A stretch of DNA of 64,000 nucleotides from contig NZ_BJVJ01000024.1 in NCBI RefSeq assembly GCF_007989085.1, forward strand, positions 1-64,000, read 5' to 3'. The notes below the pieces were generated by a model. The model was not told the DNA's origin and did no database searches. It saw nothing but the letters and a program-made list of their open reading frames with translations. This document shows, piece by piece, positions 17,920-27,055 of the stretch (position 1 is its first letter; each line of letters starts with the position of its first letter). The DNA comes from Pseudonocardia sulfidoxydans NBRC 16205 (GTDB taxonomy: Bacteria > Actinomycetota > Actinomycetes > Mycobacteriales > Pseudonocardiaceae). Made by a program: the position numbers and the translations under genes.

Positions 17920-18597
17920 ATGGGTGAACTCAGTGATCAGGACCTCACGGACATGATGCGGTCCACGGGCGCGACACCTCCGCCCGCGGCGTTCGGCGTC
18001 GACGACGTCGTCCGCGCCTCGAAGAAGGCCACCGCCCGCCGACGGTCGGCCATCGCCGGTGGCGCGGCCGCGGTGGTGCTCGTGCTGGGCGGGGTGAGCG
18101 TCGGGATCGCCGCGACCGGGGGCGGCACGGAGACGGCGGCGTCGTCGGTCGCCGGAGACAGCGCCGGTGCACCGAACCTCGAACGCGGCGACGCCGCCGT
18201 CCCCCCGAACGCGGCCGCACCGACCGTGCCGGCGCCGTCCGACACCGGCTGTGTGCCGATGCAGGACCCCGGGCTGCGCGCGCTGCTGAACGAGGCGCTT
18301 CCCGCGGTCGCGAACGCCCGCGAGGCCGCCGTGCCGATGGTGTGCAAGCAGGGCGGTGGCCGGGAGGTCCACCTCGAGGTCGACGACGGCCCCGCGCACG
18401 GGCTGCTGACCGTCGTCTTCACCCCGGCGGGCGAGCCCGTCGAGGACGGGCAGCCGGTCGGCTGGGCCAGGGCGGGTTCGCCGACGGCGTCGGGGGGCTA
18501 CGTCGCGGTGACGTCGGTGTCCGACAGTGACTCCGGCGCCATCCCGTTCGAGTCGCAGCTCGCGACGGTGGCGTCCGCGCTGGCCCCCCGCTTGTGA
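17920..18597 (+). CDS. single-pass membrane protein, putative partner of the upstream sigma factor
   Basis: A 225-residue protein: a cytoplasmic N-terminus of about 40 residues (G-E-L-S-D-Q-D-L-T-D-M-M), a basic stretch, a membrane segment at about 43-65, a Pro/Ala/Thr-rich linker, and a small extracytoplasmic domain with two cysteines. The layout fits an anti-sigma-like partner, but no zinc-binding anti-sigma motif is visible, so the role comes from gene order only. RBS GAGGAGGGG precedes the ATG. A family A palindrome follows the gene. Confidence 0.7.
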   Translation: MGELSDQDLTDMMRSTGATPPPAAFGVDDVVRASKKATARRRSAIAGGAAAVVLVLGGVSVGIAATGGGTETAASSVAGDSAGAPNLERGDAAVPPNAAAPTVPAPSDTGCVPMQDPGLRALLNEALPAVANAREAAVPMVCKQGGGREVHLEVDDGPAHGLLTVVFTPAGEPVEDGQPVGWARAGSPTASGGYVAVTSVSDSDSGAIPFESQLATVASALAPRL

Positions 18598-18607
18598 ACG
18601 TCCGGTC

Positions 18608-18647
18608 GTGAGTGGCGTCATCGGCTATGGCCGATGACGCCACTCAG
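18608..18647. repeat. family A palindrome, copy 3
   Basis: The 18-nt left arm GTGAGTGGCGTCATCGGC and its partner enclose a TATG loop; the last base of the right arm is mismatched and two bases of the usual right flank (CTCACAGG) are missing. It lies between the sigma-partner gene and purB. Confidence 0.9.
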
Positions 18648-18672
18648 GACGCAGCGCATAGGATTCCTGCAC

Positions 18673-20091
18673 GTGATCCCCAACGTGCTGGCCTCCCGCT
18701 ACGCGAGCCCCGAGCTGGTCCGGCTCTGGTCGCCCGAGTACAAGATCGTGCTGGAGCGGCGGCTCTGGATCGCGGTGCTGCGCGCCCAGCGCGACCTCGG
18801 GGTCGACGTGCCCGAGCAGGCGATCACCGACTACGAGAACGTCGTCGAACAGGTCGACCTCCCCTCGATCGCCGCCCGCGAGCGCGTCACCCGCCACGAC
18901 GTGAAGGCCCGCATCGAGGAGTTCAACGCCCTCGCCGGCCACGAGCACGTCCACAAGGGCCTCACCAGCCGCGACCTGACGGAGAACGTCGAGCAGCTGC
19001 AGATCCGGCTGTCGCTGGACCTGGTGGCCGACCGCACCGTCGCGATCCTGGCCCGGCTCGCCCGCCGCGCGGCGGAGCACGCCGAGCTGGTGATGGCCGG
19101 GCGCAGCCACAACGTCGCCGCCCAGGCGACGACGATGGGCAAGCGTTTCGCCTCCGCCGCGGACGAGCTGCTCGCGGCCTACGACCGGCTGACCGACCTG
19201 CGGGGCCGCTACCCGTTGCGCGGCATCAAGGGCCCGGTCGGGACGGCGCAGGACATGCTGGACCTGCTCGACGGCGACCCCGCTCGTCTTGCAGAACTCG
19301 AAGGTCGGGTCGCATCGCACCTCGGCTTCGCGAGGACGTTGACCAGTGTCGGCCAGGTCTACCCCCGCTCGCTCGACCACGAGGTCGTCTCCGCGCTCGT
19401 CCAGCTCGCGGCCGGCCCGTCCAGCCTGGCGACGACGATCCGCCTGATGGCCGGCGCCGAGCTCGCGACGGAGGGCTTCAAGCCCGGCCAGGTCGGCTCC
19501 AGCGCCATGCCGCACAAGATGAACACCCGCTCCGCCGAGCGCATCAACGGCCTCATGGTCGTGCTCCGCGGCAACGCCGCCATGGCCGCCGAGCTCGCCG
19601 GCGCCCAGTGGAACGAGGGCGACGTCTTCTGCTCGGTCGTCCGCCGGGTCGCCCTGCCCGACGCCTTCTTCGCCCTCGACGGCCTCTTCGAGACCGCGCT
19701 GACCGTCCTCGACGAGTTCGGCGCCTACCCGGCCGTCATCGCCCGCGAGCTCGACCGCTACCTCCCCTTCCTGGCGACGACGAAGGTGCTCATGGCCGCC
19801 GTCCGCGCCGGGGTGGGCCGCGAGACCGCGCACGAGGTCATCAAGGAGCACGCCGTCGGCGTCGCGCTGGCCATGCGGGAGAAGGGCCAGGTCGACAACG
19901 ACCTGATCGCCCGGCTGCAGGGCGACGAGCGCCTCGCGCTGCCCGCGGGCCTGCTCGACGGGCTGCTGTCCGACCCGCTGTCGTTCACCGGCGCCGCCGG
20001 AGCCCAGGTCGCGGCCGTCGTCGCCCGCGTCGAGGAGATCACCGCCGCCCACCCCGACGCGGCCGCCTACACCCCCGGAGCGATCCTGTGA
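18673..20091 (+). CDS. purB: adenylosuccinate lyase
   Basis: A 472-residue fumarase-superfamily enzyme acting twice in purine synthesis: SAICAR to AICAR, and adenylosuccinate to AMP. Seen: H-K-G-L-T-S-R-D-L-T-E-N, G-R-S-H-N-V-A-A-Q-A-T-T, and the signature G-S-S-A-M-P-H-K-M-N. The GTG at 18673 gives the standard M-I-P-N-V-L-A start; the open frame extends upstream through an ATG at 18634 that sits inside a family A palindrome and is unlikely to be used. purC follows with a 4-nt GTGA overlap. Confidence 0.96.
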   Translation: MIPNVLASRYASPELVRLWSPEYKIVLERRLWIAVLRAQRDLGVDVPEQAITDYENVVEQVDLPSIAARERVTRHDVKARIEEFNALAGHEHVHKGLTSRDLTENVEQLQIRLSLDLVADRTVAILARLARRAAEHAELVMAGRSHNVAAQATTMGKRFASAADELLAAYDRLTDLRGRYPLRGIKGPVGTAQDMLDLLDGDPARLAELEGRVASHLGFARTLTSVGQVYPRSLDHEVVSALVQLAAGPSSLATTIRLMAGAELATEGFKPGQVGSSAMPHKMNTRSAERINGLMVVLRGNAAMAAELAGAQWNEGDVFCSVVRRVALPDAFFALDGLFETALTVLDEFGAYPAVIARELDRYLPFLATTKVLMAAVRAGVGRETAHEVIKEHAVGVALAMREKGQVDNDLIARLQGDERLALPAGLLDGLLSDPLSFTGAAGAQVAAVVARVEEITAAHPDAAAYTPGAIL

Positions 20092-20924
20092 AGCTGCTGC
20101 ACTCGGGCAAGGTCCGCGACGTCTACGACCTCGACGGCGACCTCCTGCTCGTCACGTCCGACCGGCTCTCGATCTACGACGTCGTGCTGCCGACGACCGT
20201 CCCCGACAAGGGCGCCCTGCTCACCGCGCTGTCGCTGTGGTGGTTCGACCGGACCACCGACCTGGTCCCCAACCACGTCGTCTCCGCAACCGACGTCCCG
20301 GCCGAGTTCGCGGGCCGCGCGATCCGCTGCCGCAAGCTCGACATGCTGCCCGTCGAGTGCATCGCCCGCGGCTACCTCACCGGGCTGGGGCTCAAGGAGT
20401 ACGAGAAGCAGGGCACCGTCTCGGGCATCGCGCTGCCGCCCGGACTCGTCGAGGGCTCGAAGCTGCCAGAGCCGATCTTCACGCCGACGACGAAGGCGCC
20501 CGTCGGCGAGCACGACGAGTTCATGACGTTCGACGAGGTCGTCGACTCGGTGGGCGCCGCGACCGCGGCCCGGCTGCGCGACCTCACGCTGGCCGTCTAC
20601 GCGCGCGGCACGGAGCTCGCCGCGAAGGCGGGGATCATCGTCGCCGACACGAAGCTGGAGTTCGGCCTCGACGGCGCCGGCGAGATCGTCCTCGGCGACG
20701 AGGTGCTGACCAGCGACTCGTCCCGCTACTGGCCCGCCGACCAGTGGGAGCCCGGCCGTCCGCAGTTCTCGTTCGACAAGCAGTACGTGCGCGACTGGTC
20801 GTCGACGCTCGACTGGGACCGCACCCCGCCCGGCCCCGAGGTCCCCGCCGACGTCGTCGCCGCCACGCGGGCCCGCTACGTCGAGGTCTACGAGCGGCTG
20901 ACGGGCACCACCTGGGGTTCGTGA
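20088..20924 (+). CDS. purC: phosphoribosylaminoimidazole-succinocarboxamide synthase
   Basis: SAICAR synthetase, 278 residues: joins aspartate to CAIR with ATP. Seen: the N-terminal H-S-G-K-V-R-D-V-Y, C-I-A-R-G-Y-L-T-G, A-D-T-K-L-E-F-G, and the S-D-S-S-R-Y-W-P / F-D-K-Q-Y-V-R-D-W signature. The GTG start overlaps the purB stop. With purB it forms a two-gene unit whose enzymes act in consecutive steps. Confidence 0.97.
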   Translation: MKLLHSGKVRDVYDLDGDLLLVTSDRLSIYDVVLPTTVPDKGALLTALSLWWFDRTTDLVPNHVVSATDVPAEFAGRAIRCRKLDMLPVECIARGYLTGLGLKEYEKQGTVSGIALPPGLVEGSKLPEPIFTPTTKAPVGEHDEFMTFDEVVDSVGAATAARLRDLTLAVYARGTELAAKAGIIVADTKLEFGLDGAGEIVLGDEVLTSDSSRYWPADQWEPGRPQFSFDKQYVRDWSSTLDWDRTPPGPEVPADVVAATRARYVEVYERLTGTTWGS

Positions 20925-20979
20925 GACGTTCGCCCGGGCCGGGATGCGCGGTTCACCGGTGGTGTGGCCCCATGGGGGT

Positions 20980-21726
20980 ATGAGCCGACTGGTCGTGTCC
21001 CTGTCCGGACTCACCGCCGACCCCGCCTCGCTCGGCCCCGCGGGCGAGCTGGCCGACGCGCTCGACGTGCGCGGGGTCCCGCTGTCGCACCTGTTCCGGC
21101 CCCGGCTGCGACGCGAGGCCGCCGACCCGGCCGTCGTCGACTGGCTGCGGGGGCGGAGGGTCGGGGGCGACGCGGTCCTGCTCCACGGCTTCGACCACAC
21201 CCCCGACCCGATCGGCGCCTGGCAGCGCTCGCCCGTGCGGCTGGGGCGTCGCGCCGAGTTCGCGGTGCTCCCGGAGCACGAGGCCGGGCTGCGGGTCGTC
21301 GCCGCCCGGCGCGCGGCCCGCGCGGCCGGGCTCGACACCGACCTCTTCGCCCCGCCCCGTTGGCTCGCCTCGCCCGGCACCGTCCAGGCGTTGCGCGCCA
21401 GTGCGTTCGTCCTGTGTGCCGACGACGGCGCCGTCCACGCGCTGCAGCAGGGGACCGTGGTCGCGAGCCGGGTGCTGGGGTTCCGGGTGTCGGGGGAGCG
21501 GCGGCCCGAGGACCGGCACGCGGCCGAGAGCTGGCGCTGCCGGGTGCTCGTCGCCGAGGCCGGCCGGGTCGCCCGCCGTGGCGGGCTCGTCCGGCTCGGC
21601 CTGCGCGCCAAGGACCTGCGCCGCCCGCTGCGCGTCGAGGCCGCGCTCTCGGCCGTCGACGCGGTCCTCGCGGCGGGCGCGCACCCCCTCACCTACGCCG
21701 ACGGCGTCCACGCGGGCGCGGCCTGA
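20980..21726 (+). CDS. DUF2334-like polysaccharide-deacetylase-fold protein
   Basis: A 248-residue protein that reads like the shortened deacetylase-fold DUF2334 family: a V-V-S-L-S-G-L start, then V-L-L-H-G-F-D-H-T with two histidines that could bind metal, and a central A-P-P-R-W-L-A-S-P segment. The usual N-terminal catalytic Asp-Asp pair is not evident, so activity is doubtful. The ATG at 20980 has GGGGG just upstream; the frame is open to 20944 but that part looks non-coding. It ends 12 nt before a tandem pair of family B repeats. Assignment is by pattern only. Confidence 0.65.
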   Translation: MSRLVVSLSGLTADPASLGPAGELADALDVRGVPLSHLFRPRLRREAADPAVVDWLRGRRVGGDAVLLHGFDHTPDPIGAWQRSPVRLGRRAEFAVLPEHEAGLRVVAARRAARAAGLDTDLFAPPRWLASPGTVQALRASAFVLCADDGAVHALQQGTVVASRVLGFRVSGERRPEDRHAAESWRCRVLVAEAGRVARRGGLVRLGLRAKDLRRPLRVEAALSAVDAVLAAGAHPLTYADGVHAGAA

Positions 21727-21738
21727 CCCGAGCGACCG

Positions 21739-21792
21739 GGGCGCAACCTCACCGTCGTGTTCCGTCGGTAACAGGACCGTCAGGTTGCGCGC
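21739..21792. repeat. family B hairpin element, copy B4
   Basis: 54-nt element (GGGCGCAACCTCAC ... GTCAGGTTGCGCGC), first of a tandem pair in a convergent intergenic gap. An 8-nt spacer GACGAACC separates it from B5. Confidence 0.9.
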
Positions 21793-21800
21793 GACGAACC

Positions 21801-21854
21801 GGGCGCAACCTCACCGTCGTGATCCGTCGGAAACAGGACCGTCAGGTTGCGCGC
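21801..21854. repeat. family B hairpin element, copy B5
   Basis: 54-nt element, nearly identical to B4 (they differ at a few central bases). It ends 8 nt before the stop codon of the metallohydrolase on the minus strand. Confidence 0.9.
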
Positions 21855-21862
21855 GGAAGGGG

Positions 21863-22498
21863 TCAGACCTTCGTCGCGACTTCCCGCTCCAGCACCTGCA
21901 CGGTCGTGCCGGCCGGGCCGAGGGTCTCGAACACCCCGTAGTGCATCGCGGGCCGCGACAGCACGGCCTCGTGGATCGGCACGGCCGTGCGGGGCTCGAC
22001 CGCACGCAGGTAGTCGACGGCGTCGGACAGCTTCAGCCACGGCGCACCCGTCGGCAGCAGCAGGACGTCGAGCTCCCCGGGCGGTGGCGTGAAGGAGTCG
22101 CCGGGGTGCAGGGTCGTGCCGTCGATCAGGTAGCCGTTGTTGGGCACGATCGGGATGTCGGGGTGGATCGTCGCGTGGTCCCCGCCCAGGACGTCGATCG
22201 AGGCACCCGCGACCGAGAACGACTCCCCCGGGGCGACGACCTCGTGGGTGTAGTCGTACAGCGTCGTCGCGGTACCGACGTCGACGATGAGACGTGCCTC
22301 CGGGTTGGCCGCCAGCAGTGGCGCGAGCCGGTCCTCGTCGAGGTGGTCGAAGTGCTGATGGGTCACGAGGATCGCGTCGAGCCCGCCGAGCTTCTCGAAG
22401 CCCGACGAGAAGGTCCCCGGGTCGATGAGCAACCGGGCGGCTCCGGTGTCGACGAGCACACACGCGTGGCCGAAGTGGGTGATCTGCACGGCGGCCAC
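21863..22498 (-). CDS. MBL-fold metal-dependent hydrolase
   Basis: A 211-residue metallo-beta-lactamase-fold protein of the UlaG/UPF0173-like type. Metal-binding pieces: an early F-G-H-A-C, T-H-Q-H-F-D-H-L-D, G-D-H-A in the middle, P-T-G-A-P-W, and a late P-I-H-E. Cytoplasmic, substrate unknown. The GTG at 22498 is preferred because GGAG lies 4-5 nt upstream; the GTG at 22489 (M-Q-I-T-H) is the alternative. It is divergent from purS and convergent with the DUF2334-like gene. Confidence 0.85.
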   Translation of the reverse strand: MAAVQITHFGHACVLVDTGAARLLIDPGTFSSGFEKLGGLDAILVTHQHFDHLDEDRLAPLLAANPEARLIVDVGTATTLYDYTHEVVAPGESFSVAGASIDVLGGDHATIHPDIPIVPNNGYLIDGTTLHPGDSFTPPPGELDVLLLPTGAPWLKLSDAVDYLRAVEPRTAVPIHEAVLSRPAMHYGVFETLGPAGTTVQVLEREVATKV

Positions 22499-22622
22499 TC
22501 TGCTCCGGGGGCCTGTCTTTTGCCAGCGAACGGCCCTGATCCGGGGGCTGGGGGTCGGCAGCGTCACAACCGCTCGCCCGTTCATCACCGCAGGTGGGCG
22601 TGATCGGCGAGGATCCTCCCCG

Positions 22623-22628
22623 TAGTCT
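22623..22628 (+). promoter_or_regulatory. -10 box of a leaderless purS promoter
   Basis: TAGTCT ends exactly 6 nt before the purS GTG (22635). Confidence 0.6.
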
Positions 22629-22634
22629 TGTGGC

Positions 22635-22868
22635 GTGGCGCGAGTGGTCGTTGACGTGATGCCGAAGCCCGAGATCCTGGACCCGCAGGGGCAGGCCGTG
22701 ACGCGTGCGTTGACGCGGATCGGGATCGACGGGGTGGCCGACGTACGGCAGGGCAAGCACTTCGAGCTGGAGGTCGACGACTCGCTCGACGACGAGACCC
22801 TGCACCGCATCGCGGGCGACCTGCTGGCCAACCCGGTGATCGAGGACTGGACGGTGAGGCGGGTATGA
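22635..22868 (+). CDS. purS: phosphoribosylformylglycinamidine synthase subunit PurS
   Basis: A 77-residue subunit of the three-part FGAM synthase that bridges PurQ and the small-type PurL. The start [19 protein letters not shown] is diagnostic. purQ follows with a 4-nt ATGA overlap, giving equal expression. The promoter appears leaderless. Confidence 0.96.
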   Translation: MARVVVDVMPKPEILDPQGQAVTRALTRIGIDGVADVRQGKHFELEVDDSLDDETLHRIAGDLLANPVIEDWTVRRV

Positions 22869-23542
22869 GCATGCGGATCGGTGTGATCACGTTCCCCGGC
22901 ACGCTCGACGACGCCGACGCGGCCCGCGCGGCACGTCGCGCGGGCGCCGACGCCGTCGCGCTGTGGCACGGCGACCACGACCTGCGCGGTGTCGACGCCG
23001 TCGTGGTCCCGGGTGGCTTCTCCTACGGCGACTACCTGCGGGCGGGCGCGATCGCCAGCCAGGCACCGATCATGCGTGAGGTCGTCGAGGCCGCGCGGCG
23101 CGGGCTGCCGGTGCTGGGCATCTGCAACGGCTTCCAGATTCTGTGCGAGGCCGGGCTGTTGCCGGGTGCGCTGGTGCGCAACGCCGGGCTGCACTTCATC
23201 TGCCGCGACCAGACGTTGCGGGTCGAGTCGGCGTCGACGGTGTGGACCGGCGGGTTCACCACGGGCCAGGAGATCGTCGTCCCGCTGAAGTCGGGTGAGG
23301 GCCGCTACGTGGCGGACGCCGCGACGTTGGCCGAGCTGGAGGGCGAGGGCCGGGTGGTGTTCCGCTACGTCGGCGGGGCGCCGAACGGTGCGACGGCCGA
23401 CATCGCCGGTGTCGCGTCGGCCGACGGCCGGATCGTGGGTCTGATGCCTCACCCCGAGCACGCGATCGACCCCCTGACCGGCCCGACGACCGACGGTCTC
23501 GGCCTGTTCACGTCGGTACTCGGGGCGGTCGCCGCGGCGTGA
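22865..23542 (+). CDS. purQ: phosphoribosylformylglycinamidine synthase, glutaminase subunit PurQ
   Basis: A 225-residue class I glutamine amidotransferase that supplies ammonia to PurL. Seen: [24 protein letters not shown], the nucleophile Cys in [10 protein letters not shown], and the catalytic His/Glu in M-P-H-P-E-H. ATG overlaps the purS stop. purL, the third component, is 3.5 kb downstream behind three signalling genes. Confidence 0.97.
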   Translation: MSMRIGVITFPGTLDDADAARAARRAGADAVALWHGDHDLRGVDAVVVPGGFSYGDYLRAGAIASQAPIMREVVEAARRGLPVLGICNGFQILCEAGLLPGALVRNAGLHFICRDQTLRVESASTVWTGGFTTGQEIVVPLKSGEGRYVADAATLAELEGEGRVVFRYVGGAPNGATADIAGVASADGRIVGLMPHPEHAIDPLTGPTTDGLGLFTSVLGAVAAA

Positions 23543-23558
23543 CCCGCGGTCCCGGGTC
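23541..23558 (+). terminator. weak hairpin at the end of purQ
   Basis: GACCCG pairs with CGGGTC around a 6-nt loop, overlapping the purQ stop. No U-run, so it is a weak terminator candidate. A -10-like TAGGCT at 23582-23587 for the next gene follows. Confidence 0.3.
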
Positions 23559-23636
23559 GCCGGGGGGTTCACGGTCGGCTCTAGGCTGTCGCGACCGCCG
23601 CGGACGCGGCACCGGCCGGAGGAGGAGCACGATCAC

Positions 23637-24821
23637 GTGACCCGCGCCCTTCCCGTCGAGCCGGGGCGCCGCGTCCTGCTGGTGGAGGACGACCCGGGCG
23701 ACGCGTTCCTCGTGGAGGAGCTGCTGTCGGAGGTCGGTCCCGAGGTGGAGCTGAGCGTGTCGGGCTCGTTGGTCGACGTGCTGGAACACCGGCTGTTCGC
23801 CTCGGCCGACTGCATCCTGCTCGACCTCAACACGCCCGGGACGACGGGCGGGCTCGACGGCCTGCGGCGGCTGCTCACCGCGGACCCGGGCGCGGCCGTG
23901 TGCGTCCTCACGGGCCTCGACGACGAGCACCTGGGCATCGCGGCCGTCGGGATCGGGGCGCAGGACTATCTGGTGAAGGGCAAGGCCGACGGCCCCGTCC
24001 TGATCAGGGCGATCCGGTACGCCATCGAACGCCGCCGGGCCGAGGCCGGGCTGGTCAGGTTGCGCGAGGAGCAGCTTGCGGCGGCGGAGTCGGTCCGTCT
24101 GGAGCGCGGCCTGATGCCCACACCGCTGCTCTCCGGGTCGGGCGTGGCGGCGCGGACGTTCTACCGGTCGGGCCGTACGCGGTCGGTGATCGGCGGCGAC
24201 TTCTTCGACGCGGTCCTCGACCCGTCGGGCACGGTGCACGCAATCGTCGGGGACGTGTGCGGCCACGGGCCCGACGAGGCGGCCCTGGGCGCGTTGCTGC
24301 GGGTGTCGTGGCGGGCCCTGGTGCTGGCCGGTGTCGCCGAGCGCCAGCTGCTGCCCAAGTTGCAGGAGGTGCTGGTCAGCGAGCGGCACGACCCACGCCT
24401 GTTCACGACGGTGTGCACGCTGGCGATCACCCCGCACGGGGCGGGCGGCGCCGGGCGGGGACTCGTCCGGCTCGCCGGGCACCCGCCGCCGGTTCTGCTG
24501 GGCCCGCCCCCGCGCACCGAACCGCCGACGGTCGGTCTGCCGCTCGGGATCGATGCGAACGCCGAGTGGGCGCCGCGGGAGATCGTGCTGGACCCGGGCT
24601 GGTCGCTGCTGCTCTACACCGACGGCCTCATCGAGGGCCGTGGCCGCGGCGGCGACGAGCCGCTCTGGGAGGAGGGCCTGCTCACCCTCCTCGGCGAGAA
24701 CGCGGCGACTCCGCTGGACACGTTGCCCGGCAAGCTGGTGGAGCTCGTCGAGGAGATCAACGGCGGCCCGCTCGCCGACGACGTCGCGATCCTGCTGCTG
24801 TCCGACGAGGGCCCGGCGTGA
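23637..24821 (+). CDS. response regulator with SpoIIE/PP2C phosphatase output
   Basis: A 394-residue protein with an N-terminal receiver domain ([10 protein letters not shown] at about 11-20, phospho-acceptor Asp in I-L-L-D-L-N-T-P-G), a helical linker, and a C-terminal PPM phosphatase domain of RsbU/SpoIIE type (G-G-D-F-F-D, G-D-V-C-G-H-G-P-D-E-A, Y-T-D-G-L-I-E, A-D-D-V-A-I-L). Such proteins dephosphorylate anti-sigma-factor antagonists. No such antagonist or anti-sigma factor is visible in the window. GTG start with a GGAGGAGGAG ribosome-binding stretch; the histidine kinase gene overlaps by 4 nt (GTGA). Confidence 0.92.
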   Translation: MTRALPVEPGRRVLLVEDDPGDAFLVEELLSEVGPEVELSVSGSLVDVLEHRLFASADCILLDLNTPGTTGGLDGLRRLLTADPGAAVCVLTGLDDEHLGIAAVGIGAQDYLVKGKADGPVLIRAIRYAIERRRAEAGLVRLREEQLAAAESVRLERGLMPTPLLSGSGVAARTFYRSGRTRSVIGGDFFDAVLDPSGTVHAIVGDVCGHGPDEAALGALLRVSWRALVLAGVAERQLLPKLQEVLVSERHDPRLFTTVCTLAITPHGAGGAGRGLVRLAGHPPPVLLGPPPRTEPPTVGLPLGIDANAEWAPREIVLDPGWSLLLYTDGLIEGRGRGGDEPLWEEGLLTLLGENAATPLDTLPGKLVELVEEINGGPLADDVAILLLSDEGPA

Positions 24822-26533
24822 CCCGGCCTGCGGTCGACGCGGCCGCCGCCCCCACCCGGTTCCGCAGGCCGCGGTTGCGCCTCGGGAAGGGCGGCGGGCT
24901 GCCCGTCGACGGCAGGGCGCGGGCCGACGAGGGCCGGCGCTGGCCGCTCGCGCGCATCTTCGGTGCGGTCGCCGCGGTGGCGCTCGTCCTGTCGGTGATC
25001 GCTGCCGTCGTCGGCGCCGTGTCGCTGTATCGGCTGAACTCCGCGCGGGCCGACCTGCTCGACAAGATCGGCCCCGCGGTGCGGACGGGCCAGTTGCTGG
25101 CGACCGCACTGGTCGACCAGGAGACCGGTGTGCGGGGCTTCCAGCTCAGCGGACGCGAGGAGTCGTTGGCGCCGTATGTCTCCGGATCGAGGGCGGCGCA
25201 GGACGCGTTGGCGACGTTGACCTCGTTGCGCGACGGGGTGCCGGGGCTCGGTGCGTGGCTCGACCGGATCGAACCAGGCATCGACGCCTGGCACACCGGT
25301 TACGCCGACCCGGCGATCGCGGCGGTCCGGGAGGGCCGCCCGGTCGAGTCCGTCGCCGCCGACGGCGGCCGCAGCCTGTTCGATCCTGTCCGCGTCGGCG
25401 TCGACGAGCTGCAGGCCGACCTCGATACCCAGCGCCTCGCGGCCCGGGAGCGGCTCGACACGGCAGCGACGTTCGTCAGTGCCGTCGGGATCGTCGTGGC
25501 GGTGGTCGCCCTGCTGTTCCTGGTCGCGACGGGCATCGTGCTGCGCCGCGCGGTCCTGCGCCCGATCTCGCTGTTGACGTCGCAGGTCCGCGGCGTGGTG
25601 TCGGGCAGCGTCACCCACCGGGTCGATTCCAGCGGCCCGCGCGAGATCGTCATGCTCGGCGACGACGTCGAGGCCATGCGCGCGCACATCGTCCGCGAGC
25701 TCGACCGGGCCCGTGACACCGCCGAGCGGCTCGACGAGCAGACGCGCGATCTCGAACGTTCCAACCGCGACCTCGAGCAGTTCGCCTACGTCGCGAGCCA
25801 CGACCTGCAGGAGCCGCTGCGCAAGGTGGCGAGCTTCTGCCAGCTGCTGCAGCGCCGCTACGGGGGCAAGCTCGACGAGCGCGGCGACCAGTACATCGAG
25901 TTCGCCGTCGACGGCGCGCAGCGGATGCAGCGCCTGATCAACGACCTGCTGGCCTTCTCCCGTGTCGGGCGGACGACGTCGGGGTTCACGACGCTGGCCC
26001 TGCGCGACGTCGTCTCCGCCGCCGCCGACCAGCAGGAGACGCCCCGCGCGGAGGCGGACGGCGAGATCGTCGTCGAGGAGCTGCCGTCGGTGCCGGGCGA
26101 CCGGCAGCTGCTGCTGCAGCTGTTCGCCAACCTCATCGGCAACGCGATCAAGTTCCGCCGGCCCGACGCGCCGCCGGTGGTGCGCATCGCGGCGGCGCCC
26201 GTGGGGGAGCCCGGTGAGGGCTGGGAGATCTCGGTGTCGGACAACGGTATCGGGATCGAGCCCGAGTACGCGGACAAGGTGTTCGTGATCTTCCAGCGGC
26301 TGCACGGCCGTGACGTCTACACAGGAACAGGCATCGGCCTGGCGCTCGCGAAGAAGATCGTCGAGTTCCACGGTGGCCGCATCTGGGTCGACACCGACCC
26401 GCGTCCCGAACCGGGCACGACGATCCGGTTCACCCTCGTCCCGCCCCGCGGCTCGCGCGGCGACGACGGGGCGGCGAGCACCGACGACACCGAGCCGGCG
26501 ACCGTCGTCACCGGCGGGGAAGGAACACGATGA
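24818..26533 (+). CDS. membrane sensor histidine kinase (CHASE3-HAMP-HisKA-HATPase)
   Basis: A 571-residue sensor kinase. A basic N-terminus leads to a membrane segment at about 47-70, then a CHASE3-like extracytoplasmic domain (D-Q-E-T-G-V-R-G-F), a second membrane segment near 220-245, HAMP, a coiled coil, and a cyanobacterial-phytochrome-type kinase core with phospho-acceptor S-H-D-L-Q-E-P-L, N-box [16 protein letters not shown] and G-T-G-I-G-L-A. It overlaps both neighbours by 4 nt and probably phosphorylates both receivers. Signal unknown. Confidence 0.93.
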   Translation: MTRPAVDAAAAPTRFRRPRLRLGKGGGLPVDGRARADEGRRWPLARIFGAVAAVALVLSVIAAVVGAVSLYRLNSARADLLDKIGPAVRTGQLLATALVDQETGVRGFQLSGREESLAPYVSGSRAAQDALATLTSLRDGVPGLGAWLDRIEPGIDAWHTGYADPAIAAVREGRPVESVAADGGRSLFDPVRVGVDELQADLDTQRLAARERLDTAATFVSAVGIVVAVVALLFLVATGIVLRRAVLRPISLLTSQVRGVVSGSVTHRVDSSGPREIVMLGDDVEAMRAHIVRELDRARDTAERLDEQTRDLERSNRDLEQFAYVASHDLQEPLRKVASFCQLLQRRYGGKLDERGDQYIEFAVDGAQRMQRLINDLLAFSRVGRTTSGFTTLALRDVVSAAADQQETPRAEADGEIVVEELPSVPGDRQLLLQLFANLIGNAIKFRRPDAPPVVRIAAAPVGEPGEGWEISVSDNGIGIEPEYADKVFVIFQRLHGRDVYTGTGIGLALAKKIVEFHGGRIWVDTDPRPEPGTTIRFTLVPPRGSRGDDGAASTDDTEPATVVTGGEGTR

Positions 26534-26979
26534 CCGACGACGCGAGAGTGATCAACGTCCTGCTGGTCGAGGACGACCCGGGCGACGTGCTGATGACGCG
26601 TGAGGCGTTCGAGGAGTACCTGCACAACCGGCTCGACGTGGTCACCGACGGCGCGGAGGCCCTGGCCTACCTGCGCAACGAGGGCCAGTACGCCGACGCG
26701 CCCCGCCCCGACCTGGTGCTGCTCGACCTGAACCTGCCCCGTCGCGACGGGCGGGAGGTCCTGGCCGAGGTGAAGGCCGACCCGACGCTGTCGGCGATCC
26801 CGGTGATCGTGCTGACGACGTCGCAGGCCGAGGAGGACGTGCTGCGCAGCTACCAGCTGCACGCCAACGCCTACGTCACCAAGCCGGTGGACTTCGACCG
26901 CTTCATCGAGGCGATCAAGCAGATCGACCACTTCTTCGTGAGCGTCGTCCAGCTGCCCGGGGGCGAGCGCGCGATCTGA
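26530..26979 (+). CDS. single-domain response regulator (Rcp1-like)
   Basis: A 149-residue stand-alone receiver domain: [10 protein letters not shown], phospho-acceptor Asp in [17 protein letters not shown] and Y-V-T-K-P-V-D. It has no output domain and resembles Rcp1, the partner of phytochrome-type kinases. ATG overlaps the kinase stop. It probably acts as a phosphate sink or protein-binding relay for the kinase upstream. Confidence 0.93.
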   Translation: MTDDARVINVLLVEDDPGDVLMTREAFEEYLHNRLDVVTDGAEALAYLRNEGQYADAPRPDLVLLDLNLPRRDGREVLAEVKADPTLSAIPVIVLTTSQAEEDVLRSYQLHANAYVTKPVDFDRFIEAIKQIDHFFVSVVQLPGGERAI

Positions 26980-27043
26980 CTCCGCGTCGGGTGTCACGGG
27001 TGAGGGCCGTCTCGGTGACCGCAGGTCGCGCGGGGTGGCCGAC

Positions 27044-27049
27044 TACTCT
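27044..27049 (+). promoter_or_regulatory. -10 box of a leaderless purL promoter
   Basis: TACTCT ends exactly 6 nt before the GTG at 27056 and defines the purL start. An in-frame GTG at 27035 lies upstream of the -10 and is therefore unlikely to be used. Confidence 0.6.
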
Positions 27050-27055
27050 GATGTC

